A stretch of DNA of 64,000 nt from Paenibacillus oralis (GCF_003863965.1 NZ_RRCN01000001.1:2304527-2368526); one strand, 5' to 3'. Shown: positions 20,735 through 29,733, numbered from the stretch's first letter. Translations and numbers: made by a program. Notes: generated by a model not told the origin, from the sequence alone.

Positions 20735-20919
20735 AAGTGCAAAAGTGCAGTTGAAGTAGGCTGAATTCGGGCTATGAGAGCGATGAGATGCAAATGTGCA
20801 TTTGAAAATGGAGGTTAGCAGCGAATTTGATCAAAATGGCGAAAATAGCCTGCACTTTTGCATTTGAACCGCCCGTTTCGGGGGATTTCGACGAAATTCA
20901 CCTGTACTTTTGCAGTTCG
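20735..20919. repeat. Palindrome quartet, family C
   Basis: Four near-palindromes with core TGCAAAAGTGCA or its variants have cores at 20738-20749, 20789-20800, 20851-20862 and 20903-20914; centres are 51, 62 and 52 bp apart. Units 1 and 2 read forward, 3 and 4 inverted. A 77-codon frame crossing it is not a credible gene. The rest of 20604-21057 holds nothing I can name. Confidence 0.8.
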
Positions 20920-21057
20920 TTGGATTTGGCATATCCCCTGTTCGTTAGTCGGCGATTTAATACTTTAACAGAACGCTGCTTCCCGGCGCAAATCAGGACA
21001 AATCCCGCGAGGGAGGCGTCTTTTTTTGTTTTGGACATTTTTTCCCGTTGGCCACTT

Positions 21058-21084
21058 TGAAACCAATGGCCCGCTTTTCATGTA
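21058..21084 (+). promoter_or_regulatory. Likely ECF (SigW-type) promoter of the pspA operon
   Basis: TGAAAC (21058-21063), 17 bp and TGTA (21081-21084) resemble the TGAAAC-N16/17-CGTA promoters of envelope-stress ECF sigma factors. The homologous ydjFGHI operon of Bacillus subtilis belongs to the SigW regulon, which supports the call. The -10 differs from CGTA by one base. Confidence 0.5.
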
Positions 21085-21122
21085 TTATAGTACATATAGA
21101 TCGATCGAGGGAGGAACAGGGT

Positions 21123-21758
21123 ATGGGAATCTTGTCGAGGTTTCGGGATGTGATGAGAGTGAATATCGGCGGTTTGCTGGAACGGGCGGAGGACCCGGAG
21201 AAAACGATTGATGAATACATGCGCCAAATGCATCGCGATTTGGGCCAGGTGAAGGCGGAGACGGCCGCGGTGCAGACGGAAGAAAGCCGGGCGAAACGGG
21301 CGTTTGACGAATGCGCCGGGGAGGTCCGGAAGCTGCAGCGGTATGCGGAGAAGGCCGTGGAGTCGGGAGACGAGGAGCGGGCGCTTAAGTTCCTGGAGCA
21401 AAAAGCGCAGCAGGCGGAACGGCTCGGCGAATTACAAGCCGCTTATGAGCAATCCGCCGCCAACGCCGCCCAAATGAAGCAGATGCAGGATAAGCTGGCC
21501 GCCGATCTAAGCGAGCTGGAAACGCGGCGCACCACGCTAAAAACCAAGCTCGCGGAAGCGGGGCGGCTGCAACAGACCCATGCGAGTGCGTCCGCCGGCG
21601 GGGTGGAAGCCGCATTCCGTGCGGCGGAAGAGCAGGTCGACCGCGCCTTGAATGAAGCGGAGGCTCTTGCCGAGCTGCGGGACGGCGCGCGGAAAGACGA
21701 TCTGGATGAACTTATCGCGCAATTGGAGAAAGGTAAAGACGCCAATGCCGGTGATTGA
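21123..21758 (+). CDS. pspA: PspA/IM30-family protein
   Basis: A 211-aa ESCRT-III-like membrane-remodelling protein, almost entirely alpha-helical coiled coil with the PspA start MGILSRFRDVMRVNIGGLLERAEDPEKTID. It binds stressed membranes from the inside. The ATG at 21123 follows AGGGAGGAACAG; an upstream in-frame extension is not needed. It is the first gene of a four-gene operon with the same order as Bacillus ydjF-ydjG-ydjH-ydjI, and the likely ECF promoter lies 40 bp upstream. Confidence 0.93.
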   Translation: MGILSRFRDVMRVNIGGLLERAEDPEKTIDEYMRQMHRDLGQVKAETAAVQTEESRAKRAFDECAGEVRKLQRYAEKAVESGDEERALKFLEQKAQQAERLGELQAAYEQSAANAAQMKQMQDKLAADLSELETRRTTLKTKLAEAGRLQQTHASASAGGVEAAFRAAEEQVDRALNEAEALAELRDGARKDDLDELIAQLEKGKDANAGD

Positions 21759-22776
21759 ATACAAATGTCCGAACTGCGGCAGCGGCATGATGTTTGATAG
21801 CGAGACGGGTACGCTGGCCTGTCCGAGCTGCGGCAGAAAGGACGAGATCGAGCAAATCCCCGATCCGCTGAAGCAGCAGGTGTTCACGGAAGATGAGGTG
21901 AGGGAGTACCACTGCGAAAGCTGCGGCGCCGTCATCGTCACCGAGCCGGAGACCAGCGCGACGACCTGCAGCTTCTGCGGCTCCGCCGTGGTGCTGAGCG
22001 ATCGCCTGACGGGCAAACTGGCTCCGGCGCAGGTGATCCCTTTTACGATCAGCAAGGAAGAAGCGATGGCCGCATTTAAGAAATGGTGCGGAAAAGGACT
22101 GCTCACGCCGAGAGGCTTCATGACCGCGGACCGCATCCAGGGTATTACGGGGATCTACGTGCCGTTCTGGCTGTATGATTTACATAACCGGATCGAGGTC
22201 CAAGGCCACGGGACGAAGGTGAGAAGCTACACGCGCGGCGAATATCAATATACGGAAACGGACCATTTCGAGATTTACCGGAAAATCCGCCTTGATTATG
22301 TCCGGCTGCCGATCGACGCTTCGGCGAAAATGAACGATGAGCTGATGGATAAGCTGGAGCCTTTTCCTTACGAACAGCTCAAAGCCTTCAAGACGCCTTA
22401 TCTTGCCGGATACATTGCCGAAAAATACAGCTACACCGATGCGGAGCTCACCCCCCGTGCCCAAGAGAAAACGCGGCCTTATATCGACTCTTATATATCT
22501 TCAACGGTTTCCGGGTATGCCACGGTAAGCTATACGGACAAACAAATCGATACGACGGTAAAACGGGCGGATTACGTGCTGCTGCCGGTCTGGATGGTGT
22601 ATTACGACTATAACCGGAAGCAGTACACTTTCGCTATGAACGGCCAGACAGGCAAGGTGGTCGGCAAGCCGCCGATCAGCAAAGCAAAGGTGGCGGCGTG
22701 GTTTGCCGGGATTTTCGGAATCTCCTTCCTGTCGTTAAAAATCGTGGCATGGATGATGGGAGGCGGATTCCTATGA
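21745..22776 (+). CDS. ydjG: YdjG-like zinc-ribbon protein
   Basis: A 343-aa protein with two N-terminal zinc ribbons: CPNCGSG...CPSCGRK (residues 8-30) and CESCGAV...CSFCGSA (about 57-80). A beta-rich domain follows, and a single C-terminal helix near residue 320 probably anchors it in the membrane. The start ATG at 21745 overlaps the end of pspA by 14 bp. In Bacillus the YdjG/YdjH pair recruits PspA to the membrane; the same order here supports that role. Zinc binding is seen as motifs only. Confidence 0.85.
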   Translation: MPVIEYKCPNCGSGMMFDSETGTLACPSCGRKDEIEQIPDPLKQQVFTEDEVREYHCESCGAVIVTEPETSATTCSFCGSAVVLSDRLTGKLAPAQVIPFTISKEEAMAAFKKWCGKGLLTPRGFMTADRIQGITGIYVPFWLYDLHNRIEVQGHGTKVRSYTRGEYQYTETDHFEIYRKIRLDYVRLPIDASAKMNDELMDKLEPFPYEQLKAFKTPYLAGYIAEKYSYTDAELTPRAQEKTRPYIDSYISSTVSGYATVSYTDKQIDTTVKRADYVLLPVWMVYYDYNRKQYTFAMNGQTGKVVGKPPISKAKVAAWFAGIFGISFLSLKIVAWMMGGGFL

Positions 22777-23564
22777 AAAAGCGCTTTTGGCTTATAACGG
22801 TCTGCTTGCTGACCGCCTTCTGCCTCATGGTGCCTGCACCGGCCATAAGGGCCGCAGCGGCAGCGGAGCCTAAAACTTTAATTTATGACGATGCCCATCT
22901 GCTGAGCCAAGCCGATTACGATGAGCTGAACACCATGGCCATCGAATACGGGGCCGAACGCGAGACCGATATTATGATCATCACGACCGATAATCCGGAA
23001 AATGAGGACGTCGTCAAAATGACCGAGGATTTTTACGACGAACAGGCACCGGGTTACGATAAGCCTTTCGGCAATGCCGTTATCCTAACGCTGGACATGC
23101 GAAATCGCGACATTTATTTGGCGGGATTTTATAAAGCCGAGCAATACCTCGATGATGCGAGGTTGGATAAGATTAGGAACAAAATCACGCCCGATATGAC
23201 GGAAGGCGATTATCGCCGGGCTTTCGAGAAGTATATAAAAACGGCAAACCGGTATATGGGATACGAACCTGGCGTCAACCCGGACAATATTTTGTTCAAC
23301 CTCTGGTTCCAACTGGGCGGAGCGTTGGCGATCGGCGGCATTGCCGTCGGCATCATGGCTTACCGCTCCGGCGGCCGGGTGACGGTGAGTGGCAGAACCT
23401 ATGAGGACGCCGGAACTTCAGGCGTTCTGCAGCGGCAGGACCGGTTCATCCGCACGACGGTCACGAAACGGAAAATCCAGAAGAGCAGCAGTTCAAGCGG
23501 CGGAGGTGGAGGCGGACGGACTGGCGGCGGGCATTCGCACAGCGGCAGCCGGGGATCATTTTAA
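22773..23564 (+). CDS. ydjH: YdjH-like TPM-domain protein
   Basis: A 263-aa protein with a signal peptide (MKKRFWLITVCLLTAFCL), an extracellular TPM domain (about residues 35-160, with IYDDAHLLSQADYDELN), one membrane helix near 185-205, and a C-terminal tail of Ser, Gly and His ending in a glycine-rich stretch. It starts four bases inside the ydjG end (ATGA overlap) behind GGGAGGCGG. The domain layout equals Bacillus YdjH. The tail is low-complexity and may be disordered. Confidence 0.87.
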   Translation: MKKRFWLITVCLLTAFCLMVPAPAIRAAAAAEPKTLIYDDAHLLSQADYDELNTMAIEYGAERETDIMIITTDNPENEDVVKMTEDFYDEQAPGYDKPFGNAVILTLDMRNRDIYLAGFYKAEQYLDDARLDKIRNKITPDMTEGDYRRAFEKYIKTANRYMGYEPGVNPDNILFNLWFQLGGALAIGGIAVGIMAYRSGGRVTVSGRTYEDAGTSGVLQRQDRFIRTTVTKRKIQKSSSSSGGGGGGRTGGGHSHSGSRGSF

Positions 23565-23585
23565 CGAAAGGGATGAGGGACAACG

Positions 23586-24689
23586 ATGGGATTCTTTAGA
23601 AACCAATTTGCGAACGTAGTGGAATGGGAAGAGTTCAGAGACGACATGATTTTCTGGAAGTGGAGCAACCGCGAGATCAAAAAAGGAAGCAAACTGATCA
23701 TCCGCTCCGGCCAGGACGCTATTTTCATCAACAACGGCAAGATCGAAGGGATCTTTAAGGATGAAGGGGAATTTAATATCGAATCGGATATCGTTCCTTT
23801 TTTGTCGACGTTAAAAGGGTTTAAGTTCGGCTTCAACAGCGGCATGCGGGTCGAGGTGCTTTTCGTCAACACGAAGGAATTCACCGTGAAATGGGGAACG
23901 CAAAATCCGGTTCTCATCCCGACGCCTCAGCTGCCGGGCGGCATGCCGATTCGCGCCAACGGCACGTTCAACTTCAAGGTAAATGACTACGTGACGCTGA
24001 TCGACAAGATTGCCGGGATCAAGCCAAGCTATCTTGTGGACGATGTGAAGCTGCGGATTACGTCCGTGCTGGACCAACTGCTGATGAAGTGGATTAGCCG
24101 GGAAGGCAAGGATATGTTTAATCTGCAGGCCAACGCCGCGGACATCGCGAGGGGCATCCGCGAGGATCTCGATATGCAGGTGATGGACGACGGGTTTACA
24201 ATTACAGGCTTTCAAGTGATGAGCTTCAATTATCCAAAAGAAATCCAGGATATGATCACCAAAACGGCGTCGCATGAAATGATCGGGAATCTCTCCAAAT
24301 ACCAGCAGGTCAGCATGACGGACGGCATCGCTTCCGGCAAAGTGCAGGGCGGCGGGGCCGCTGCGGATATGGCGAGCATGATGATGGGGATGAACATGGC
24401 GAACGAAATGCTGAAAAATATGAACCAAAATCAGAACCAAAATCAAGCGGGGAATCCGAGTCCGAAGCAGGCAGCCGAGCAACATGCGGAATCATCGGCG
24501 CCGTCTGCGGCCGGGAAGAGTTCGGAATCGGCGGCTCCATCCGCCCCATCCGAGGCTCCATCTGCACCATCTGCGCCGCCCGCCCCATCCGCGCCGGAAG
24601 GCGCCAAACGCCCCAACTTCTGCCCAAACTGCGGCACGAAAAACGAAGGCGCGAACTTTTGTCCGAACTGCGGGCAGAAGCTGGCTTGA
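23586..24689 (+). CDS. ydjI: YdjI-like SPFH-domain protein with C-terminal zinc ribbons
   Basis: A 367-aa protein. The SPFH/virion-core-like domain covers about residues 1-230 (MGFFRNQFANVVEWEE...). A Met/Asn/Gln-rich segment (NQNQNQNQ) and an Ala/Ser/Pro-rich linker follow, and it ends with a double CPNCG zinc ribbon (CPNCGTKNEGANFCPNCG). SPFH proteins form large membrane-associated oligomers. It is the last gene of the PspA operon, 21 bp after ydjH, and is followed by a strong terminator. The low-complexity linker is longer than I would expect and may vary between strains. Confidence 0.88.
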   Translation: MGFFRNQFANVVEWEEFRDDMIFWKWSNREIKKGSKLIIRSGQDAIFINNGKIEGIFKDEGEFNIESDIVPFLSTLKGFKFGFNSGMRVEVLFVNTKEFTVKWGTQNPVLIPTPQLPGGMPIRANGTFNFKVNDYVTLIDKIAGIKPSYLVDDVKLRITSVLDQLLMKWISREGKDMFNLQANAADIARGIREDLDMQVMDDGFTITGFQVMSFNYPKEIQDMITKTASHEMIGNLSKYQQVSMTDGIASGKVQGGGAAADMASMMMGMNMANEMLKNMNQNQNQNQAGNPSPKQAAEQHAESSAPSAAGKSSESAAPSAPSEAPSAPSAPPAPSAPEGAKRPNFCPNCGTKNEGANFCPNCGQKLA

Positions 24690-24752
24690 TATAGGTTTTG
24701 GCGCTGGAGACGGGCGTTGCTGCTATAACCTGCCTGCCTCCGCGCCGTCACC

Positions 24753-24784
24753 GGCTTGGCGCCATGCGCGCCAGGCCTTTTTTG
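24753..24784 (+). terminator. Terminator of the pspA-ydjGHI operon
   Basis: GGCTTGGCGC pairs with GCGCCAGGCC around CATGC, then six T. Confidence 0.9.
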
Positions 24785-24799
24785 TGTGTGGTCCGCTGG

Positions 24800-24997
24800 A
24801 AATAGCGGAAAAAAAGGTCGTTATCCTTGCCGCATCAAGCGATCCAGCTGAAATAGAGACATTTTATGGCGTTATTGTCCTGCGAAGGCGGCAAAAGGGC
24901 CGGTTTCCTGGGCGATCCCGGGGAATAGCGACATAAATGTCCGTTATTCTCGGGCAAAGCGCCGAAACAGCAAAATAGCGGTAAAAATTACCGCTAA
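24800..24997. repeat. Palindrome quartet, family D
   Basis: Four 24-bp units of the form AATAGCG...CGTTAT lie at 24801-24824, 24852-24875, 24924-24947 and 24974-24997. Centres are 51, 72 and 50 bp apart; the middle gap is longer than in families A-C by about one helical turn. Unit 2 and inverted unit 3 share ACATTT(T)ATG. The block lies between convergent genes and there is no gene in 24690-25045. Confidence 0.8.
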
Positions 24998-25045
24998 GGC
25001 CCTTACCCCTAAGGCTCTTTCCGCTAAGGTCTGACCGCACCCTTT

Positions 25046-25954
25046 TTACAGCTCATCCGCCAACCCCAACAGCGCGATTCCGATCATCACCAGGACGATC
25101 ACCCCGTACTGCAGCCTGCCAAGCCGCTCCTTGAGGAAAATCCGCGACAGAATCACGGAAAAAATACTGTAGGAAGCGATCAGCGGCGCTGAGATGATGG
25201 CGTTGCCGGACATGGCGAACACGTAGAAGAACTGTCCGGTCGTTTCGAAGATGGCGGCATACCCTTTGACGCGCTCGCGGAAAAGGTTAAACCGCTGCTT
25301 TTTGACAAAAACAAGATAAGCATAGGCGATCACGGCGCAAATAAAAAAGGTAAACTCATAGGCGAGCAGGGCGGCGTCTTCACCGATCAGCTTGAGCTCG
25401 TCCAGATAAATCCCGTCGGCAAAGGTGCCGAGCCCGTCGAGGATACAGTAAAGGATCGGGAACGTAATCGCCATTACGCCGATTTGGTATTTGACGTCGA
25501 CCTTCGTGAAGCTGGACCGTAGAGCTTGGCGTTCCGCTCTTTTTTCCAGCACGGCCAGGCCAACCACACCGCAGGTAATGATCGCCACCCCCATCACTTC
25601 AAAGACGCCGAGGTCATGGGGAAAAAACAGGTACAGCAAAATGGCCGTGATGGCGCCGGAAGAGTTTTGCACAGGCGAGGAAATCGACAGCTCAATGTAT
25701 CTAAGGCCAAAATAGCCGATCGCCATCGACAGGATATACAGCGCAGACACCGGTAAATACCGGATCATGTCGGCGGGATCGAAGTGCAGCCCTTTGATCA
25801 GCAGGTAAGCCGTGCCGTGAATCCCCATCACCAGGCCAACCATAATGACGATTTTAATATGGCTGAACCGGTCATGGCTGTCGCTGCCTTTTTTATAAAA
25901 CAGGTCCGCACCGCCCCAGGCGAACGCAGTAAGTAATGCAAACATAAACCACAT
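25046..25954 (-). CDS. EamA/DMT-family transporter
   Basis: A 302-aa integral membrane protein with ten predicted helices in two repeated halves, as in drug/metabolite transporters. It begins MWFMFALLTAFAWGGADLFYKKGSD, where the WG and YKKG pattern is typical for the first helix of this group. The ATG at 25954 lies eight bases after AAAGGGG; a longer frame from 25972 has no proper site. The substrate is unknown. It converges on the PspA operon across repeat D. Confidence 0.85.
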   Translation of the reverse strand: MWFMFALLTAFAWGGADLFYKKGSDSHDRFSHIKIVIMVGLVMGIHGTAYLLIKGLHFDPADMIRYLPVSALYILSMAIGYFGLRYIELSISSPVQNSSGAITAILLYLFFPHDLGVFEVMGVAIITCGVVGLAVLEKRAERQALRSSFTKVDVKYQIGVMAITFPILYCILDGLGTFADGIYLDELKLIGEDAALLAYEFTFFICAVIAYAYLVFVKKQRFNLFRERVKGYAAIFETTGQFFYVFAMSGNAIISAPLIASYSIFSVILSRIFLKERLGRLQYGVIVLVMIGIALLGLADEL

Positions 25955-26160
25955 AGCGAAATCCCCTTTCATATAACCCTATGATTATAAAGGCTGGGCC
26001 ACCAGACATGTCAATGACAAAGCCAACTTCCCCCCATTCGGCTTAAAACAGATCAAAACCGGGTTGAACAGGAAGGGAGAAATCATGTACTATGGAAACC
26101 AAGGAAAACAAAATAGTTTATATATTTTCCGTCATTCTTGAGTTTGAAGGGGTGCGTGGG

Positions 26161-26562
26161 GTGAAGAAATCACTGAAAGTACTTATGCTGATCACGGATA
26201 TTGGCTTTCTTTTATATTGGATGATCACTTTCCTTGGGCTGCTGCCTAAAGAGATGCTGTACAAGGACTACACCAACGAAATCGCGGTGGCGTGGAATAT
26301 GTCTTTTATCCCTTTGGATATCCTGATCTCCGTGACGGGGTTGACCAGCATTTTATTGTATCGGCGGGGGGAGCGGTTGTGGGCCCCGTTTTGTATCGTT
26401 TCGTTAAGCCTGACCTTTTGTTCGGGGCTGCAGGCGATCGCGTTTTGGGCGATTCGCGGGGACTTTGACATCGGGTGGTGGATTCCTAATTTGTTCCTTC
26501 TGTTATATCCGCTGTTTTATTTGCCGGGGCTGATGAAAAGCGAGAAGCCGTCATTATTCTAA
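26161..26562 (+). CDS. DUF5360-family small membrane protein
   Basis: A 133-aa protein with four helices, starting MKKSLKVLMLITDIGFLLYW. I chose GTG at 26161 because the family starts there and AAGGGG lies at a good distance; an ATG at 26092 with GGGAG would add 23 polar and hydrophobic residues. It lies 14 bp before a TetR-family gene, and the two are probably co-transcribed. The function of the family is unknown; pairing with a TetR regulator suggests induction by a small molecule or membrane stress. Confidence 0.7.
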   Translation: MKKSLKVLMLITDIGFLLYWMITFLGLLPKEMLYKDYTNEIAVAWNMSFIPLDILISVTGLTSILLYRRGERLWAPFCIVSLSLTFCSGLQAIAFWAIRGDFDIGWWIPNLFLLLYPLFYLPGLMKSEKPSLF

Positions 26563-26576
26563 GGAGGGAGCCTATC

Positions 26577-27146
26577 ATGAAAGAAAGAATCATCCAGGCT
26601 GCGGAACAAGAAATTTTGCAGCGGGGATTTAAATTTACGATTCGGGACCTGGCGGCCGGTTTGGGCGTGAGCACGAAAACCCTTTATCAATATTTCGAAT
26701 CCAAAGAACGGATCATTGAGCATATCGTCGAACGGGCGGTCGCTGAAATGAAAGAAGCGGAAGCCGCTATCATGGCCGACGGGACTTTGAATACGTTGCA
26801 GAAGCTTCGAAAAGCATTGGTCGTCCTGCCGCAGCGGTTCCTTTTCACCGATATCAGAATTCTTCAAGAGCTTAGGAAAAGATACCCCGAGCAGTGGAGG
26901 GAAATCGACAAGTACGTGACGACGAGTTGGGACCACATTCGATCGCTCGTCAAAGCGGGAATGACAGAGGGAGTTTTGCGTCCGTTCGATATCGAAATCT
27001 TTATTCAGATCTACATCGGGGCTTTGTACCGCTTAATGGACGATCCAACGGACAGAAACACCGAACTCCCTCTGGAAAAAGCGTTGGTGCAGATGGTGGA
27101 TCTTTTGCTGCGGGGGATTGTTTCGCCCGATCCGCAGGTTGATTAA
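26577..27146 (+). CDS. TetR-family transcriptional regulator
   Basis: A 189-aa regulator. The N-terminal helix-turn-helix is FTIRDLAAGLGVSTKTLYQYFESKERII (residues 20-47), and a helical ligand domain of the TetR_C type follows. The ATG at 26577 follows AAGGAGGGAGCCTATC. It probably controls the DUF5360 gene just upstream. The ligand is unknown. Confidence 0.88.
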   Translation: MKERIIQAAEQEILQRGFKFTIRDLAAGLGVSTKTLYQYFESKERIIEHIVERAVAEMKEAEAAIMADGTLNTLQKLRKALVVLPQRFLFTDIRILQELRKRYPEQWREIDKYVTTSWDHIRSLVKAGMTEGVLRPFDIEIFIQIYIGALYRLMDDPTDRNTELPLEKALVQMVDLLLRGIVSPDPQVD

Positions 27147-27227
27147 CGCGGACTGTACGAATCTTTATAGAGTCCGGCCCGTAGTACGGTTATAGTGGAT
27201 ATTAATCTGTTGCTCAACAATCATATG

Positions 27228-27301
27228 AAGGAGGTTTCGCGGGTGAGTGGAAAAATCATAAGCATCAGCTTCCGCTAATGCATGACTTTGTATATACGGA
27301 A
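27228..27301 (+). pseudogene. Relic of a dTMP-kinase-like gene
   Basis: The sequence from the ribosome site through MSGKIISIS resembles the start of the kinase gene at 33093 (GAAGGAGGTTT, GTG start, GGAAAAATCATAAGCATCAGC against GGAAAAGTCATTAGCATCAGC). It then jumps directly to 32 nt (27270-27301) identical to 33310-33341. About 190 nt of the gene between them is missing and the frame stops at once. It is a deletion relic of a second copy, about 6 kb before the intact gene. The gap 27147-27405 has no intact gene. Confidence 0.75.
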
Positions 27302-27405
27302 CCTATCATTTGAGAATATATTTTGCCGAGGCTTTATGATAAAGTATGGGTAACAGAATTGTTCTATCGTGAAAGCGCTGCCTAAACCGGGGAGGAGAGT
27401 GTTGC

Positions 27406-27594
27406 ATGAGAGGATACAACTTATGGAGGCCGATCTTTTTGATTCTGATCGCGCTGCTGACGAACAGCCTTGTGACCAACCTTTGCATGTTGCTGGGGAT
27501 GACCAAGGATTGGGCGAGCAACGTCGGCTTCCTCGCTATGATGATTGCGGCCATAATTACATATACGCGGTTTACGAAAAATCGGCGGAAGTAG
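27406..27594 (+). CDS. Small membrane protein (62 aa), unknown
   Basis: The ATG at 27406 follows GGGGAGGAGAGTGTTGC, a strong ribosome site. Two hydrophobic segments, about residues 8-30 and 37-55, are joined by TKDWASN and followed by a basic tail (RFTKNRRK), so both ends are probably cytoplasmic. I do not recognise a family. It ends two bases before the convergent WYL gene. A membrane-anchored small protein or a holin-like protein are possible; nothing ties it to the radical SAM cluster. Confidence 0.6.
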   Translation: MRGYNLWRPIFLILIALLTNSLVTNLCMLLGMTKDWASNVGFLAMMIAAIITYTRFTKNRRK

Positions 27595-27596
27595 TT

Positions 27597-28433
27597 TTAA
27601 GAAGACAACTCTCCCGGAATATCTTCCGCCGTGTCGAGGGCGCCATATCTCTCCAACGCCTTGGTGGAGGCCTCCAGCATTCTGCGCTTTAAATAATCGC
27701 CTTCGATGACCCGGACGCGCTTCCCGAGGAAGCGGATTTTGGAGAGCAGGTATTCGGCTTCATCGCCCAAAAAGCATACCCGTATGCGGTACGTCCCGTG
27801 GCCTTCGTCATAGTCGACGGTCTTCTCGAAACACGAGAAGGCGTAGAGGATGCGGGACAGCTCCATATGATACTCCCGGCCGACTTCGATCAACGCTTCC
27901 GTCTTCCGCGCCTCCAGCGTCCGCTTGATTCCGGCGCGCGCCCGTTCCAAAGCGGAAGGCGCGGCCGGTTCGGCCGCGACGGCGACGATTTTCGCCAACC
28001 GGGTGCTCATCAGCGCACGATGCCGCAGGTTGTACCAGAGCAAATACCATTCGCGTTTAACCATGGAATACTCCAATTTGTAAGCCACCCCGGAATGGTC
28101 TTCGTGAACCCGGCCTCCTTTTACTTTATAAGTGATGCGAATTCCGCTTCCGTCCGCGATACAGCGGCGTAAAGGGCGCAGCAGCGGGTGATACACCTGC
28201 TTCTCCACGCTTTTGGCCTTTTCGGTCAGGTGGCCGGAGGTGTCCATAGCCGGGTCTTTTTCCAGGAACATGAGCAATTTGTCCCTGGTTTCCGCCGTAA
28301 AAGCTTCGGCCGCCGCGGGATGTTCCAGCATCTTTTTCAGCCAGGCCCGCTCGTGTGCGGTGATCATAAACGTGCCGGCATCGTCCAGCCGGGAGATGAT
28401 CTGATAGTTGAAAATTTTCTCAAACGGGTTCAT
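27597..28433 (-). CDS. WYL-domain transcriptional regulator (second of pair)
   Basis: A 278-aa protein with a central WYL domain (YSMVKREWYLLWYNLRHRALMSTRLAKI, about residues 125-152) and a C-terminal WCX-like part. No clear helix-turn-helix is visible at the N-terminus. The ATG at 28433 lies 14 bases inside the preceding gene, so it is translationally coupled to the full HTH-WYL protein. Such pairs are seen in Bacillota and may act as heteromers. WYL domains often bind nucleic acid or nucleotides, and the family often controls defence or DNA-damage genes. Confidence 0.75.
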   Translation of the reverse strand: MNPFEKIFNYQIISRLDDAGTFMITAHERAWLKKMLEHPAAAEAFTAETRDKLLMFLEKDPAMDTSGHLTEKAKSVEKQVYHPLLRPLRRCIADGSGIRITYKVKGGRVHEDHSGVAYKLEYSMVKREWYLLWYNLRHRALMSTRLAKIVAVAAEPAAPSALERARAGIKRTLEARKTEALIEVGREYHMELSRILYAFSCFEKTVDYDEGHGTYRIRVCFLGDEAEYLLSKIRFLGKRVRVIEGDYLKRRMLEASTKALERYGALDTAEDIPGELSS

Positions 28434-29733
28434 AGTACGCCTGGATCTCCTTCCATTCGGCAATCATTTCCCGGCGAAAATAACGGGGCTCCAGCACCTC
28501 GCAGCTCGATCCGAAGCTCCGCAGCCAAGGCTTAATTTCGGTCGTTCCGTTCACCGTGATTTCGTAGATGAAGGCTTCCTCGTCCTCGGACACAATCCGC
28601 CCCCATTGTCCCTGCAGCAGCACGCGTTCTTTGACAAAATTCGGTTCGGCCGGCTCCGGGTTAAAGAACTTTGCCCGCACGGTCACCGGGGCGCCCGTAT
28701 CGATCAGCCAGCTGTATTTCATTTTCTCCTCCAGCTCGGCCGTCTTCTCTTCGAATAAAACCTCAGCCACAACCGCATCCGTTTCCTCAATTTGCGTCAT
28801 GCCCTCCATACGGTATTTGCGGATGCCTTCTCTGCCGTTTCCCAGTAGATACCAGCGCCCATACTGATGGTCGTAAACAACCTTTAAAGGGAGCGTTTGC
28901 TCGGCCTTGCCCGCCGTTTCCCGTTCGAACAAAGGATTTGTATTTTGCGAGGCGTAGCTCTTGTCGGCTTTAGGCGAAAAATACAGAAACCGCACTTTCC
29001 GGCGGTGCCGGATGGCGTCCAGCAGCGTGAACAAATGCGCCTCGTCCAGAATCCGCGAATAATAATGATACTTATATAAAAAAGGCTCGATCGCCTGCGG
29101 CTCGGCCTGCCCTCGCAGCAAATGCTTCTTCAATCCGTCACGAAGCAGGTAGCCTTGAACGGAGGGAACCTGCGTGCTTGCCATCACGTCGACGAAATCG
29201 TACAGATCGTACAGTTCCTCCTCCGACAGTTCCCGTACCAAGTCGTTGTCCATCCGGTACCGGTAGGGGCGGGAGGCGGATTCCTTCTTGATGACGCCAA
29301 CTTCCTCCAAATATTTCAGGTCCGATCGGATCGTCTTCTCGTCGGGGAGCGAAGCGTTCGCCGGGAGACTGCCGCAGCAGATGTTCATCAATTCCATCGC
29401 CGTCAGCGCCTGCTCGTTCAGCGCGGCTAGAAGCAGCGAAATCCGTTGCGATTCGGACTCTTTCAGCGACTTGGCGCGGAACAGAAAAAGCAGCATCGGA
29501 TCGGTCGACTCGTAATAATTGAAGCGGATCGCCTCCGCCAGCTCCTTCCCCTGCTCCTCCGGCAAATGCTGATGCATGGTGCTGACGATCTCCTTCAGCC
29601 GGCGAATCGTCTTGTCGAACGTATGCACGGAGATGCCGAGACGCTTCGCAAACTGCTGCCTGCTGTAAGCGCCGCTGGCTAGCACAAGCATGCGCAGAAA
29701 CTGGATTTCCTTATCAAAGCTTTCCTTAGCCAT
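28420..29733 (-). CDS. HTH/WYL-domain transcriptional regulator (first of pair)
   Basis: A 437-aa regulator. The N-terminal helix-turn-helix is SRQQFAKRLGISVHTFDKTIRRLKEI (about residues 25-50); a second winged-helix-like part (DEKTIRSDLKYLEEVGVI, about 130) follows, then a WYL domain (DHQYGRWYLLGNGREGIRKYRMEGM, about 290-315) and a WCX-like C-terminus. The ATG at 29733 follows GGATGGAACAGCT. It points away from the radical SAM cluster, whose first gene starts 219 bp to the right, so the pair could control the cluster. The G+C is high, unlike the cluster. Confidence 0.8.
   Translation of the reverse strand: MAKESFDKEIQFLRMLVLASGAYSRQQFAKRLGISVHTFDKTIRRLKEIVSTMHQHLPEEQGKELAEAIRFNYYESTDPMLLFLFRAKSLKESESQRISLLLAALNEQALTAMELMNICCGSLPANASLPDEKTIRSDLKYLEEVGVIKKESASRPYRYRMDNDLVRELSEEELYDLYDFVDVMASTQVPSVQGYLLRDGLKKHLLRGQAEPQAIEPFLYKYHYYSRILDEAHLFTLLDAIRHRRKVRFLYFSPKADKSYASQNTNPLFERETAGKAEQTLPLKVVYDHQYGRWYLLGNGREGIRKYRMEGMTQIEETDAVVAEVLFEEKTAELEEKMKYSWLIDTGAPVTVRAKFFNPEPAEPNFVKERVLLQGQWGRIVSEDEEAFIYEITVNGTTEIKPWLRSFGSSCEVLEPRYFRREMIAEWKEIQAYYEPV

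Noticed and set aside
20827-21060. 77-codon ORF between vanZ and pspA
   Set aside because: It overlaps the palindrome quartet C and the likely pspA promoter, and has no ribosome site.
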